This document shows positions 36,690 through 45,391 of a stretch of 64,000 bases of DNA, in pieces; within the stretch, counting starts at the first letter, position 1, and each line of letters opens with the position of its first letter. This DNA comes from JAJEEA01 sp965116765 (lineage in GTDB: Bacteria; Acidobacteriota; Vicinamibacteria; Vicinamibacterales; UBA8438). The stretch lies in contig OZ220718.1 of NCBI GenBank assembly GCA_965116765.1, forward strand, positions 3,038,001 to 3,102,000. Direction: 5' to 3'. The translations under genes were made by a program, and so were the position numbers. Under the pieces are notes generated by a model, which was not told where the DNA came from, did no database searches, and saw only the letters and a program-made list of their open reading frames with translations.

Positions 36690-37195
36690 CTGACGTCCGC
36701 GTCGACCGGGTATCGTACCGTCACCCCGGCAACGCCCCCAGCGGTCACCGCAGCTTCTCCCCCGCCCGAAAGGCCATCCGAGCCGGCGGCACTCGCTTCC
36801 CCTGCCGAGGTCGCGTCCACGGCCCCTACCCCGAGAGCCGCCGCCCAAATCGACCCCCGCGGCCCCGCCCCCCCGGAAGCCGCCAACACCCAGCTGCCCC
36901 CAGAGATCATGGCCGACCGGCACCTCGTCCGCGCCGAACGGCTCCTCGCAGACGACCACCCCGAGGCCGCGCCCGAGGCGATGAACCAGGTCCTTGCCCT
37001 CCGGGACGAGCACGGCCTCGTGTTGGAGGACGACTTCTACTTCCAGCACGCGCAGGCGGCCTTCGCGGACGGACGGACAGCGCCATCGCTTCCTTGAACG
37101 AGTACTTCGTGACCGCCGGAAGTCGTCCAGAACGATTGGAATTGCCCCTGTATCAAAACGTGTGGCCCTTTCGAGACAGTCGACCCGCGCCGTGA
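36690..37195 (+). pseudogene. Fragment of a repeat-containing C-terminal domain (kinase or SUMF type), frameshifted
   Basis: A Pro/Ala-rich linker leads into MADRHLVRAERLLADDHPEA and EAMNQVLALRDEHGLVLEDD, then FYFQHAQAAFADGRT. After a one-base shift at about 37065-37080 it continues DSAIASLNEYFVTAGS. This TPR-like tail is known to me from acidobacterial Ser/Thr kinase or formylglycine-enzyme-like proteins. The catalytic part is absent, so I call it a relic with moderate confidence. Confidence 0.5.
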
Positions 37196-37384
37196 GTAGT
37201 CTAGATCGTCGCAACGTCGCGTAGTGACGGGCGACCCCCGCAAATATCGGTAGTGGTCAATACGAATAGCAGTGTGTCAAACTACCGTTGCTGTCGACGA
37301 GCGGACGCGTTGATCTGCGAAGAACTGGCACGCCACGGTCCGGCGGTCCGGCGCGTGACGGATTCACGGACCGCCCCAGGGGGG

Positions 37385-37480
37385 CTGCAACCATCGCCCT
37401 CCAACTGCTCAAGACGGACCTGGTCGGCCGATCCGGGCGTCCGTAGCGCCTCGTCGCGGTCCGACAGCCCGTCGCCGCGC
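37385..37480 (-). pseudogene. luxR relic attached to promoter module copy C
   Basis: These 95 bases match 35516-35612 of the intact regulator (CAACTGCTC-AGACGGAC and TCCGACAGCCCGTCGCCGCG) and then jump to the upstream region, as in copy A but with a different part of the gene retained. Confidence 0.6.
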
Positions 37481-37730
37481 CACAGCACTTTTGACATCAC
37501 AAGCGGGTCCCCCATTCACAAATAAACCATAGAAGCGGACCACATTTCGAGCCCGTGTTGAGAACAAGTACCAATAAACTATGTGGATCCGGCCAACGCG
37601 ACACCGGTCGAGCGCATCTTGACAGATCAAGACCGCCCGATGTATTTAACGCCCAGTGGCGGACTGATAGGTAATCCAGGGCATATGAGCGAGCGCGTTG
37701 CGCTTTGCGACCTTCGCACGGCGCCGGTCG
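37480..37730 (+). promoter_or_regulatory. Promoter module copy C, before the PKS operon
   Basis: The conserved core is CCAATAAACTATGTGG (37571-37586), GCGACACCGGTCGAGCGCAT, TTGACA (37619-37624), an 18-base spacer and TATTTA (37643-37648). This is a good sigma-70-type promoter with a putative LuxR operator abutting the -35. It drives rightward toward the PKS start 310 bases away. The long leader shows no recognisable riboswitch. Confidence 0.65.
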
Positions 37731-37961
37731 AAACACCTCCCGCGATGTGGAGCTGCCAGCCCGACGAGACGCCGCCCGGCATGCTGATCTCTGCGCGGAT
37801 TGCGGCTGATGTGTAGATGGTGGGGCAAGGTCGTGGCTCGACCCGGTTCGGCTCCGTGGGCTGCTGTGCTCCATGAGCCGGCGGCACGGTCTGCCTGCTC
37901 CGCAGACCCCGCGACGCGGTTGCGGTTGATGGGGTCGGACCACTCGTGCAGGAGATGAGGC

Positions 37962-39065
37962 ATGACGACGGTCGCCCGCCAGCTTTCGCCGCGGATCGTG
38001 TCGCTCGCGACCGCGGTGCCGTCACACCGAGTCCCCCAGGCGGAGGCCGTGGAGTTCTTCAACCGGTTTTTCGACGTCCCGCCGACGCAGCGCAAGCATT
38101 TGACGAACGTCTATCTCAACGCTGAAATCGACAGCCGTTACGCTGCTGCGCCTGTCTATTGGTACGAGCAGCCTCACGATTTCGAGCAAAAGAATGACCA
38201 GTACATCGACAGCGCGGTAGGCCTGCTCAAGAAGGTCGCCGTCGAGAGTTTGGCCGCCGCGAACCTCGAGTGCAGTGACATCGACATGATCGTCACGGTC
38301 TCCACGACCGGCATTGCCGTGCCGGCGCTCGACGCGCGCCTGATGGAGGAGTTGCCCTTCCGCCGCAATGTCCAGCGCTTGCCGCTGTTCGGCCTGGGAT
38401 GCGCGGGCGGCGTGCTGGGGCTGGCGCGCGCCGCGACCTGCGCCCGTGCTCAGCCTGGCAGTCGCATCCTGTACCTGGTCGTCGAGCTCTGCAGCCTCAC
38501 GTTCTGCGGAAGCGATCGGGCCACAGCCAACATCGTCGCCACCGCCCTCTTCGGCGACGGGGCCGCGGGCGCGGTGCTGTCCACGACTGAAACCGGACCG
38601 GCAGTCGCGGCGTGGGGCGAGCACACCTGGCCCGGCAGTCTCGACGTCATGGGCTGGCACGTAACGCGGAACGGGCTCGAGGTGAGAATGTCACGCAGCA
38701 TTCCGGGCATCGTCCGGAACCTCATGCGGCGCGCCACGGACGAGTTCCTTGCTTCGACCGGCCTCGCTCTCGCCGACATGGACGACTTCGTCTGCCACCC
38801 CGGGGGGGCCAAGGTGCTGGAGGCGCTGGAGGCCGCCTTCGGCCTCGCGCCGGGCGGTCTGTCGGCGTCCCGCGAGATTCTGCGCGAATTCGGCAACATG
38901 TCGGCGGTCACCGTGATGTTCGTCCTGAAGCGGGTTCTCGAGACGTCGGAATCGGCCAACGGCCGCGGCACGGCGGACCCGAAGGCGGGACGGGCGCGGC
39001 GGTATCTGATGACGGCCCTGGGTCCCGGGTTCTCGATTGGGTTCGTGGTGCTGGAGTCGGACTGA
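37962..39065 (+). CDS. Type III polyketide synthase (chalcone/stilbene synthase family)
   Basis: This is a 367-residue homodimer-type ketosynthase that condenses an acyl-CoA starter with malonyl-CoA to give pyrones, resorcinols or related phenols. The full catalytic triad is present: Cys147 in LFGLGCAGGVLGLA, His279 in FVCHPGGAKVLEA and Asn312 in EFGNMSAVTVMFVL. The family end GPGFSIGFVVLE is intact. AGGAG stands seven bases before the ATG. The stop overlaps the next start (TGATG), and the partner genes are a methyltransferase and a P450. That order recalls bacterial phenolic-lipid operons such as srsAB, so an alkylresorcinol or alkylpyrone product is the best guess; the starter cannot be read from sequence. 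Confidence 0.92.
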   Translation: MTTVARQLSPRIVSLATAVPSHRVPQAEAVEFFNRFFDVPPTQRKHLTNVYLNAEIDSRYAAAPVYWYEQPHDFEQKNDQYIDSAVGLLKKVAVESLAAANLECSDIDMIVTVSTTGIAVPALDARLMEELPFRRNVQRLPLFGLGCAGGVLGLARAATCARAQPGSRILYLVVELCSLTFCGSDRATANIVATALFGDGAAGAVLSTTETGPAVAAWGEHTWPGSLDVMGWHVTRNGLEVRMSRSIPGIVRNLMRRATDEFLASTGLALADMDDFVCHPGGAKVLEALEAAFGLAPGGLSASREILREFGNMSAVTVMFVLKRVLETSESANGRGTADPKAGRARRYLMTALGPGFSIGFVVLESD

Positions 39066-39598
39066 TGCCCACGTTGTACGTCATTGTCGGGTTTCTCGTC
39101 GTTCAGCGGTTGGCCGAGCTGGCCTTCGCGCGCCGCAACCAGCGGGCCCTTGCGGCTCGGGGCGCCATCGAGGTGGGCCGGAGACACTACCCGGCGATCG
39201 TCGCCCTGCACGCCGCGTGGCTGATCGCCCTGCTCGCGACGATCGACCCGTGGACGCCGGTATCGAGGCCGATGCTCGTGGTGTTCATCCTGTTGCAGTG
39301 CGGGCGGCTCTGGGTGTTGACGACCCTCGGCTCCCGCTGGACGACACGTGTGATGGTCCTGCCCGGCGCGCAGCGCATTCGAAGCGGCCCGTACCGCTAT
39401 GTCAATCATCCCAACTACCTGATCGTGGCTGGTGAAATCGCCGTGACGCCGATGATGTTCGGTGCGTGGACGCTGGCCGTGGTGGCTTCGGTGCTGAACC
39501 TCCTGCTGCTTCGCATCCGCGTCGGGGTCGAGAACGCGGCGCTCGAGGACGTTTACGGCGACCTCCGATCCGGGTCTCCGGCGGGTCGGCGCGCGTGA
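39065..39598 (+). CDS. ICMT-like membrane methyltransferase
   Basis: This 177-residue integral membrane protein has four or five helices, beginning LYVIVGFLVVQRLAELAFAR. The conserved isoprenylcysteine-carboxyl-methyltransferase-type motif RSGPYRYVNHPNYLIVAGEI lies at about residues 105-125, followed by an Arg/Glu-containing end (RIRVGVENAALEDVYG) that completes the SAM-binding pocket. Such proteins pair with type III PKSs (SrsB-like) to O-methylate the phenolic product at the membrane. Translation is coupled to the PKS by the TGATG overlap. Confidence 0.85.
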   Translation: MPTLYVIVGFLVVQRLAELAFARRNQRALAARGAIEVGRRHYPAIVALHAAWLIALLATIDPWTPVSRPMLVVFILLQCGRLWVLTTLGSRWTTRVMVLPGAQRIRSGPYRYVNHPNYLIVAGEIAVTPMMFGAWTLAVVASVLNLLLLRIRVGVENAALEDVYGDLRSGSPAGRRA

Positions 39599-39625
39599 GG
39601 CCGGCCGCGAGGAAGGAGATGGTCG

Positions 39626-41605
39626 ATGCTGCATTGCGCTGAGGAGCTCCTGCTGTTCCTCCTCGACGAGCAGAGCGGCACCCTCCTGTCGGTCACCCCG
39701 CGCACGGAGCGTCTGGCGCTCGCCGGCGCGGTGCTGATGGAGCTGCAGCTGCGAGATCGCATCGACACCGACCTCGAGACGCTGACGCTGACGGACCCGG
39801 CACCGCTGGGTGACGATCTGCTCGACCCGACGCTGGCAGACATTGCGGCCGCGGAGCGAGAGCACGACGCCGTGTTTTGGGTGGAGCGCACCGCCGCGCG
39901 CGGCCGCGAGATTCGCGGGCGGGCGATCGCCAGGCTGGTTGCGCGAGGCATTCTCCTCGAGCCCGATGACGACGGATTCCTGTCCCTGGCGCCGGAGGTG
40001 GCGCACGCGCGCCGCTATCCGTCGACCAACGGCACCCCGCAGGAGCACGTCAGGCTGCGGGTCATGCGGGTGTTGTTCAGCGACGACATTCCCGACCCCG
40101 CGGACATCGTCATCATCACCCTTGTCGATGCGTGCGCCGTGTGGCGGAAGGTGCTGTCGGTAGAGGAGTTGGCGAAGGCCCGCGAGCGGATCGCCATCGT
40201 CAGCCGTCTGGATCTGATCGGACAGGCGGTGGCCGCGCTCGTGCGGGCCGTGAGGCCGACGGCCGCCGGCGCTCGGGACGGCGCGGGCGGCCCGCCGATT
40301 GTCCGCGGCCTGCCGCTCGTGACCGCGCTGTCGGTCTGGCGCGACCCGAGGACGTTCTTCCTGCGGCAGTACCGGCGCCTGGGACCTGTCTTCAGAATCA
40401 GGACGTTGGGGCGCAATTTCGTCGTCATGGCGGGGCGGGAAGCCAACCTGTTCATGTCCCGCTCCGAGCGCCTGCATCTGCACACGGCCGACATGTGGGA
40501 TCCCTTGTGCGCAGCGTTGGGCGCTTCCCGTTTCGTGCTGAACATGGACGGCAAGGACCACGTTCGGATGCGCCGCGAGATGAAGAGCGGACTCTCGCGC
40601 CAGCTGCTCGAACGCCAGATACCGAAAGCCGTGGACGTCGTACGGCGGCACCTGGCCGCGATGCCCGTGAACACGCCGGTCCCGGGTGTTCGCGCCATCC
40701 ACCGTCTCGTCGGAGAGATGACGGGGATGGTGGTGGCCGGGTCGTGGTCCGAAGAGTACCTCGACGACGTCCACGTGGTCCTCAAGAAATACGTGACCCG
40801 GGGATTCCTGCACATCCCGCACCTGCCGAAGACGCCCCGGCTGCGCCGCGCGCTCCGGCGTGTGGCGGAGTTGTCGGACAAGCTGTTGCTCGAACGGCAG
40901 CTGCGGCACCGCGGCCGCACGGCCAACGCGATCGACGACATGCTGGAGCTGCACCGAGCCGACCCGATGTTCCTCCCGGAGTGCGACCTGCCGATCACCG
41001 CCCTGTTCCCGCTGTTCGGCGGCCTGGAGACGGTGACGAGCGTCGGTGCCTCCATGCTCTACGCCGTGCTGAAGAATGCCGAGCTCCGGGAGCGGGTGCA
41101 GGCCGAGGCGGATGCCCTGTTCGCCGGCGGTGGGCCGGATGCGAAGAAGGTGCGGGAGCTGAACGTCACGCACCGGGTCATGTTGGAGGCGCTGCGCATG
41201 TACAACCCGGTCCCGGGACAACAGCGCAAGGTGACCACTTCGTTCGATTTCGCCGGGCACCGGATTGCGGCGGGCGAGGATCTGATCCTTGCCTACAACG
41301 TCACCCATGACCTGGCGGAGCACTTTCCCGATCCGCAGCGGTTCGACATAGACCGCTACCTTCCGGGACGCGAGGAGCACAGGCAGGCCGGGGCGTACGC
41401 CCCCTTCGGCCCCGGGATGCATCACTGCGCCGGGCAGGGGTTCGCGGAAGCGCAGCTGCCGTTGATGGTGGCGGCGTTGTTGCATGGGGCCGACATGGAG
41501 CTCGTTCCGCCGACCTATGAATTGAAAACGGAGCGGTGGATTCTGTTTCCCTCGTTCGTTCCCGACAAACGGCTCAAGTTCAGAATCGGGCGCCTGCGGC
41601 ACTGA
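39626..41605 (+). CDS. GPP34-cytochrome P450 fusion, copy 1
   Basis: This is a 659-residue two-domain protein. Residues 1 to about 215 are a GPP34 (Golgi phosphoprotein 3-like) domain: CAEELLLFLLDEQSGTLLSV, then LALAGAVLMELQLRDRIDTD, then GDDLLDPTL and IRGRAIARLVARGILL. Residues of about 225-659 are a complete P450, with I-helix FGGLETVTS (about 464), E521-A-L-R524, and haem Cys601 in FGPGMHHCAGQG. In eukaryotes GPP34 binds phosphoinositide-rich membranes; in bacteria its role is open. A natural reading is a P450 docked to membrane to hydroxylate the methylated polyketide lipid made by the two genes upstream. AAGGAG precedes the ATG. No redox partner is encoded nearby. A second copy lies at 49227-51236. 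Confidence 0.9.
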   Translation: MLHCAEELLLFLLDEQSGTLLSVTPRTERLALAGAVLMELQLRDRIDTDLETLTLTDPAPLGDDLLDPTLADIAAAEREHDAVFWVERTAARGREIRGRAIARLVARGILLEPDDDGFLSLAPEVAHARRYPSTNGTPQEHVRLRVMRVLFSDDIPDPADIVIITLVDACAVWRKVLSVEELAKARERIAIVSRLDLIGQAVAALVRAVRPTAAGARDGAGGPPIVRGLPLVTALSVWRDPRTFFLRQYRRLGPVFRIRTLGRNFVVMAGREANLFMSRSERLHLHTADMWDPLCAALGASRFVLNMDGKDHVRMRREMKSGLSRQLLERQIPKAVDVVRRHLAAMPVNTPVPGVRAIHRLVGEMTGMVVAGSWSEEYLDDVHVVLKKYVTRGFLHIPHLPKTPRLRRALRRVAELSDKLLLERQLRHRGRTANAIDDMLELHRADPMFLPECDLPITALFPLFGGLETVTSVGASMLYAVLKNAELRERVQAEADALFAGGGPDAKKVRELNVTHRVMLEALRMYNPVPGQQRKVTTSFDFAGHRIAAGEDLILAYNVTHDLAEHFPDPQRFDIDRYLPGREEHRQAGAYAPFGPGMHHCAGQGFAEAQLPLMVAALLHGADMELVPPTYELKTERWILFPSFVPDKRLKFRIGRLRH

Positions 41606-42082
41606 AGCCTCGCACCCACCGCGCGGGCGGGTCCCCCGCTCACACAGTTGGCGGCCAGCGAACGTCGCGGATCGAGCGAGCCTTCTGGCGCGACCGCGCG
41701 GCGGCGTTCGAAGCTCCTGGGGCGGGTGTGTGGCGAGACGAAAACGGCCGTCACGGTCGACGTGGCCGTCGTCTACAACGCCGGCCGCCCGCGCGGCCCT
41801 GGGCTGGTCTGCCCGACAGCTCACGGAACGCTCAGCGAGGAGGCTCGAGAAAGGTCCGGTGGGTGGGCACCAGATGATAGCCGTCGATGCTGCTTTCGAC
41901 GAGCAGCTTCCAGTTGGCCCGGACGACGTAGCGGTTTGGGGTTCGCCACGCCGGACGACATCGAAGCCATCGAGGGCGACCCGCTGACGGACTTGGTGTT
42001 CATCGACGACGACCGTGACCGGACCGGTTCTCGCTATCGCCCCCACTTCCCAACCGGTGAATCCACGAGAACAACAACAGAC
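41606..42082. other. Intergenic stretch with one relic
   Basis: Apart from the Rieske-oxygenase fragment at 41842-41943, no gene or signal is recognisable here. Confidence 0.4.
41842..41943 (-). pseudogene. Rieske aromatic-ring hydroxylase, tiny fragment
   Basis: The minus-strand frame NRYVVRANWKLLVESSIDGY then HLVPTHRTFLE is the hallmark iron-binding segment (NWKLxxExxxDxYHxxxxH) of Rieske oxygenase alpha subunits. Only about 34 codons survive, with no Rieske domain nearby. Confidence 0.55.
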
Positions 42083-44842
42083 ATGAACAAGGCAGCTACC
42101 CGGTCAGCGTTCCGCGCCCGCGATCCGCAGCGCATCGATCGCGCGGAACCCGCACCGACGACCGGAGGTGCGCGCTGGCGCGCGACCCTGATGGTGGCCG
42201 TGCTCCTGCCCGCGTCGACCCCGTTCGCGGTGGATGCGGGCGCGGAGCTTCAGGACGACGGACCGCAGGGGCAGGTGGAGCGCCCGACAACGGGCGCGCT
42301 GGCCGAGGAGTTGAGCCGGGCCCTCGGTATGACGCCGGCCGAGGTCGAGGCGCTGGGGTTGTCGCCGGCGGAGATGCGGAACCTGCTCGCGGGGTTCGCC
42401 GAGGAGACGGTGGTCGTCGGCTCCCGCGCCGAGCCGCGCAGCGCCACCGAGTCGGCGGTCCCGGTGGACGTGCTGTCGGCCGCGGACCTCCTCAGCCGGG
42501 GCGCGGGCGACCTGAACGACCAGCTTCGCACCATCGTTCCGTCGTTCAGCGTCAACAGTCAGCCGATCAGCGGCAACTCGACGGTGGTCCGCCCCGCGAT
42601 GCTGCGCAACCTCGCCCCGGACCACACGCTGGTCCTCGTCAACGGCAAGCGCCGTCACCGGTCGTCGATCGTCGACTGGCACGGCGGCAACGGCGTGGCG
42701 TTCGGCTCGCAGGGCCCCGACGTCTCCGCCATCCCCGCGATTGCCCTCCGGCAGGTCGAGGTGCTGCGCGACGGCGCGGCGGCCCAGTACGGCTCGGACG
42801 CGATCGCCGGGGTGATGAACTTCCAGCTCAAGGACGCTCGCTCGGGCGGCTCGGTGGAGCTCGACACCGGCATGTACCGCGCCGGCGACGGGGAGACGGC
42901 CCGGTTCGCCGGCAACGTCGGCCTGCCGCTCGGCGCCGCCGGGTTCGCCAACCTCAGCGTCGAGTACGGCAACGCGAGCCGGACCGACCGGGCCGCGCCG
43001 CGCCGCGACGCCGGCGCGCTCATCGCTGCTGGCAACACGCACGTCTGGTCCGACCGCCCGCAGGCCTGGGGCGATCCGCAGGTCGACGATGACCTGAAGC
43101 TGTTCGGCAACTTCGGCTACACCCTCCCGGCTGGCGTACAGGCCTACGCCCACACGAGCTACGCCAGCAAGACCGTGACCTTGAGCGTCTTCTACCGGAA
43201 CCCGAACACCCGGCTCGGAGTGTTCAGCGCCGACGGCGGCCGCACGCTGCTCGTCGGCGACGTGCTCGCGGCCGGCGGCATGGGCTCGGCCGACTGCCCC
43301 ACCGTCACCGTGACCGACAACGTGCCCGATCAGGCCGCCCTGCAGCAGGTGATCGACGACCCGAACTGCTTCACGTTTCAGGAGCTGTTCCCGGGCGGCT
43401 TCACGCCGTTGTGGATAGGCACGGCGGCCGATGCGTCGCTGGTCGGCGGTCTGCGCGGCGCGACGGCCGGGGGCCTCGACTGGGACCTGAGCGGTTCGCT
43501 CGGCGTGCACCGGGCCGACTTCTTCTCCCGCAACACCATCAACGCATCGCTCGGTCCGACCTCACCCAACGCATTCGACATCGGCACGAATCGGCAGCGG
43601 GACGTCAACGTCAACTTCGACGTGTCGTACGCGGTCAGCGACCGGGTCAACGTCGCCGCCGGCGCGGAATGGCGTGACGAGCGGTACGGCGTGCGTGCGG
43701 GCGACCGCGCGGGGTGGGAGATCGGCCCCTACGCGGCGCAGCGCTTCATGGGGGGCTCCAACGGCGCCTTCGCCTACAGCCCGGCGCAGGCGGGCACCTG
43801 GGGCCGCCGAAACGTCGCGGCCTACGGCGACGTCGAGATGACCGCCGTCGACGGTGCGTGGACGCTGGGCACGGCCGCCCGCATCGAGGACTTCGAGGAC
43901 TTCGGGACGACGGCGAACGGCAAGGTCTCGGGCCGTCTCGGCTTCGTGCGGGGCAGCGTGAGCACCGGGTTCCGGGCGCCCACCCCCGGCCAGCAGCACG
44001 GCCTCAACATCCACAGCTGGTTCGACCCGACCGTGGGCGACCTGGTCAACAACGCCGTCATCCCGTCGATCTCGGCGGTGGCGCGGCTGCGGGGCGGCCA
44101 GCCCCTCGGTCCCGAGCAGTCGGTCAACTACACCGCCGGCGTGGTGCTCGACCGCGGGTCCTTGACGCTCACCGCCGACTACTTCCGCATCGACGTGTCC
44201 GATCGGCTCGGCATCACGAGGAACTTCGTCCTGACCCCGGCGGAGCTCGCCGAGGTCGTGGCCGGCGGGTTCGCGGCCGCCGAGACCGTGCGGAACTACC
44301 GGTTCTTCACCAACGCCTTCGCCACGACGTCCCAGGGCATCGACGTCGTCTCGACCTGGACGCCGCTCGCCCTGCGCGGGAACACCATGGTCAGCGCCGC
44401 CTTCAACCACACCGACACCGAGGTGACGGACAACGCGCTCGGTCTGCTCGACGGTCGGCGGCTCGCCGAGTACGCCTATGCCCTGCCGCGCACGCGCTGG
44501 AACGTTGGCGTCACGCAACGCCTCGGACGGGCGAGCCTCCTGGGCCGGCTCAGCTACTACAGCGGCTGGTACGACTACGACAGCGGGTTCGGGGAGGCTT
44601 TCGATCCATCGGGCGGCCTCGCCCAGGGCTTCTTCGACGGCCGGCCGATCCTCGACATGGAGCTCGGCGTGGATCTCGGGCGGGGAACGACGCTGTCCGT
44701 CGGGGGACAGAACGTCCTCGACACCTACTCGCAGCAGTCGGTCATCGCGAACCTCGTCGGCGAACGGTACAGCGAGTACGTGCCGTGGGGCTACAGCGGC
44801 GCCTATTACTACGCGCGCCTCGGATACGGCTGGGGCAATTGA
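42083..44842 (+). CDS. TonB-dependent receptor, copy 2
   Basis: This 919-residue receptor is a recent duplicate of 32152-34908. The N-terminus (MNKAATRSAF), pre-plug, plug (VEVLRDGAAAQYGSDAIAG) and barrel end (YYYARLGYGWGN) are the same, with scattered substitutions throughout rather than clustered ones. Its start ATG at 42083 is chosen because it coincides with that of copy 1 and the bases AACAACAGAC upstream are shared. Similarity ends within tens of bases on both sides, so the duplicated unit is essentially the gene. It directly follows the GPP34-P450 gene on the same strand and could be co-transcribed. Confidence 0.88.
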   Translation: MNKAATRSAFRARDPQRIDRAEPAPTTGGARWRATLMVAVLLPASTPFAVDAGAELQDDGPQGQVERPTTGALAEELSRALGMTPAEVEALGLSPAEMRNLLAGFAEETVVVGSRAEPRSATESAVPVDVLSAADLLSRGAGDLNDQLRTIVPSFSVNSQPISGNSTVVRPAMLRNLAPDHTLVLVNGKRRHRSSIVDWHGGNGVAFGSQGPDVSAIPAIALRQVEVLRDGAAAQYGSDAIAGVMNFQLKDARSGGSVELDTGMYRAGDGETARFAGNVGLPLGAAGFANLSVEYGNASRTDRAAPRRDAGALIAAGNTHVWSDRPQAWGDPQVDDDLKLFGNFGYTLPAGVQAYAHTSYASKTVTLSVFYRNPNTRLGVFSADGGRTLLVGDVLAAGGMGSADCPTVTVTDNVPDQAALQQVIDDPNCFTFQELFPGGFTPLWIGTAADASLVGGLRGATAGGLDWDLSGSLGVHRADFFSRNTINASLGPTSPNAFDIGTNRQRDVNVNFDVSYAVSDRVNVAAGAEWRDERYGVRAGDRAGWEIGPYAAQRFMGGSNGAFAYSPAQAGTWGRRNVAAYGDVEMTAVDGAWTLGTAARIEDFEDFGTTANGKVSGRLGFVRGSVSTGFRAPTPGQQHGLNIHSWFDPTVGDLVNNAVIPSISAVARLRGGQPLGPEQSVNYTAGVVLDRGSLTLTADYFRIDVSDRLGITRNFVLTPAELAEVVAGGFAAAETVRNYRFFTNAFATTSQGIDVVSTWTPLALRGNTMVSAAFNHTDTEVTDNALGLLDGRRLAEYAYALPRTRWNVGVTQRLGRASLLGRLSYYSGWYDYDSGFGEAFDPSGGLAQGFFDGRPILDMELGVDLGRGTTLSVGGQNVLDTYSQQSVIANLVGERYSEYVPWGYSGAYYYARLGYGWGN

Positions 44843-45391
44843 GCTTGCCGTCTTGACCGGCCGCGAGCGTCGACGCCGGAAGGGCTGCCCCGTGGGGGCG
44901 TCCGCCCGGCGACGGCGGCGGTGCGGCTGTCGGGCCCGCCGATTCGATGTCGCTGACGACCGCGGTGAACCGGCGGCTACGAGTTCTACGACGTGGTCGG
45001 CCGCCGCGTGAACAGCTTCGACCCGAAGCTCGCCGTACGCCTCCAGGTGGCCGGGAACCTGCACTACTCGCTGGAAACGAGCTCGCTATTGTGCCCGACC
45101 TCATGCTGTCGCAACTGGTCCTGGACATTCTCATGGGCTCTGGCGAACATGCTGCGCCACTGAGGTGTGGCTTCTAAACTCGCTATAGCGCCGAGTGTAT
45201 CAAGAACCGTTGCCCCGTCAGTATCATCTTGTTTAAATAGCGGAGCGAACTGTGCTGCAAGGTGAGCCGCGGCTTGAAGATCCGCGTCGGCGTGAAGCTC
45301 TTTGGACTGCCGTTGCACATCCCGTACATTGTCAACAAGTGTCCTGCTCGGCGGAGGCCGCGTCCGGCCCCCCGACGGCCACGACCACCTC
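44843..45391. other. Intergenic stretch, relic-like
   Basis: Plus-strand bases 44990-45070 contain a frame reading YEFYDVVGRRVNSFDPKLAV, protein-like but not recognised. The remainder includes an AT-richer patch at 45170-45330 unlike its surroundings, with an 84-codon frame described separately. Confidence 0.35.
45064..45318 (-). CDS. Possible small protein, 84 residues, unknown
   Basis: The frame encodes a helical, charged sequence (DLQAAAHLAAQFAPLFKQDD, then EATPQWRSMFARAHENVQDQ) with codon choice less GC-extreme than its neighbours. No family is recognised and no ribosome binding site is clear. It may be a fragment of a transferred gene; low confidence. Confidence 0.3.
   Translation of the reverse strand: MQRQSKELHADADLQAAAHLAAQFAPLFKQDDTDGATVLDTLGAIASLEATPQWRSMFARAHENVQDQLRQHEVGHNSELVSSE

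Noticed and set aside
37660..37961. Riboswitch or structured RNA leader before the PKS gene
   Set aside because: No conserved aptamer pattern is recognisable; the stretch is explained in part by the duplicated promoter module.
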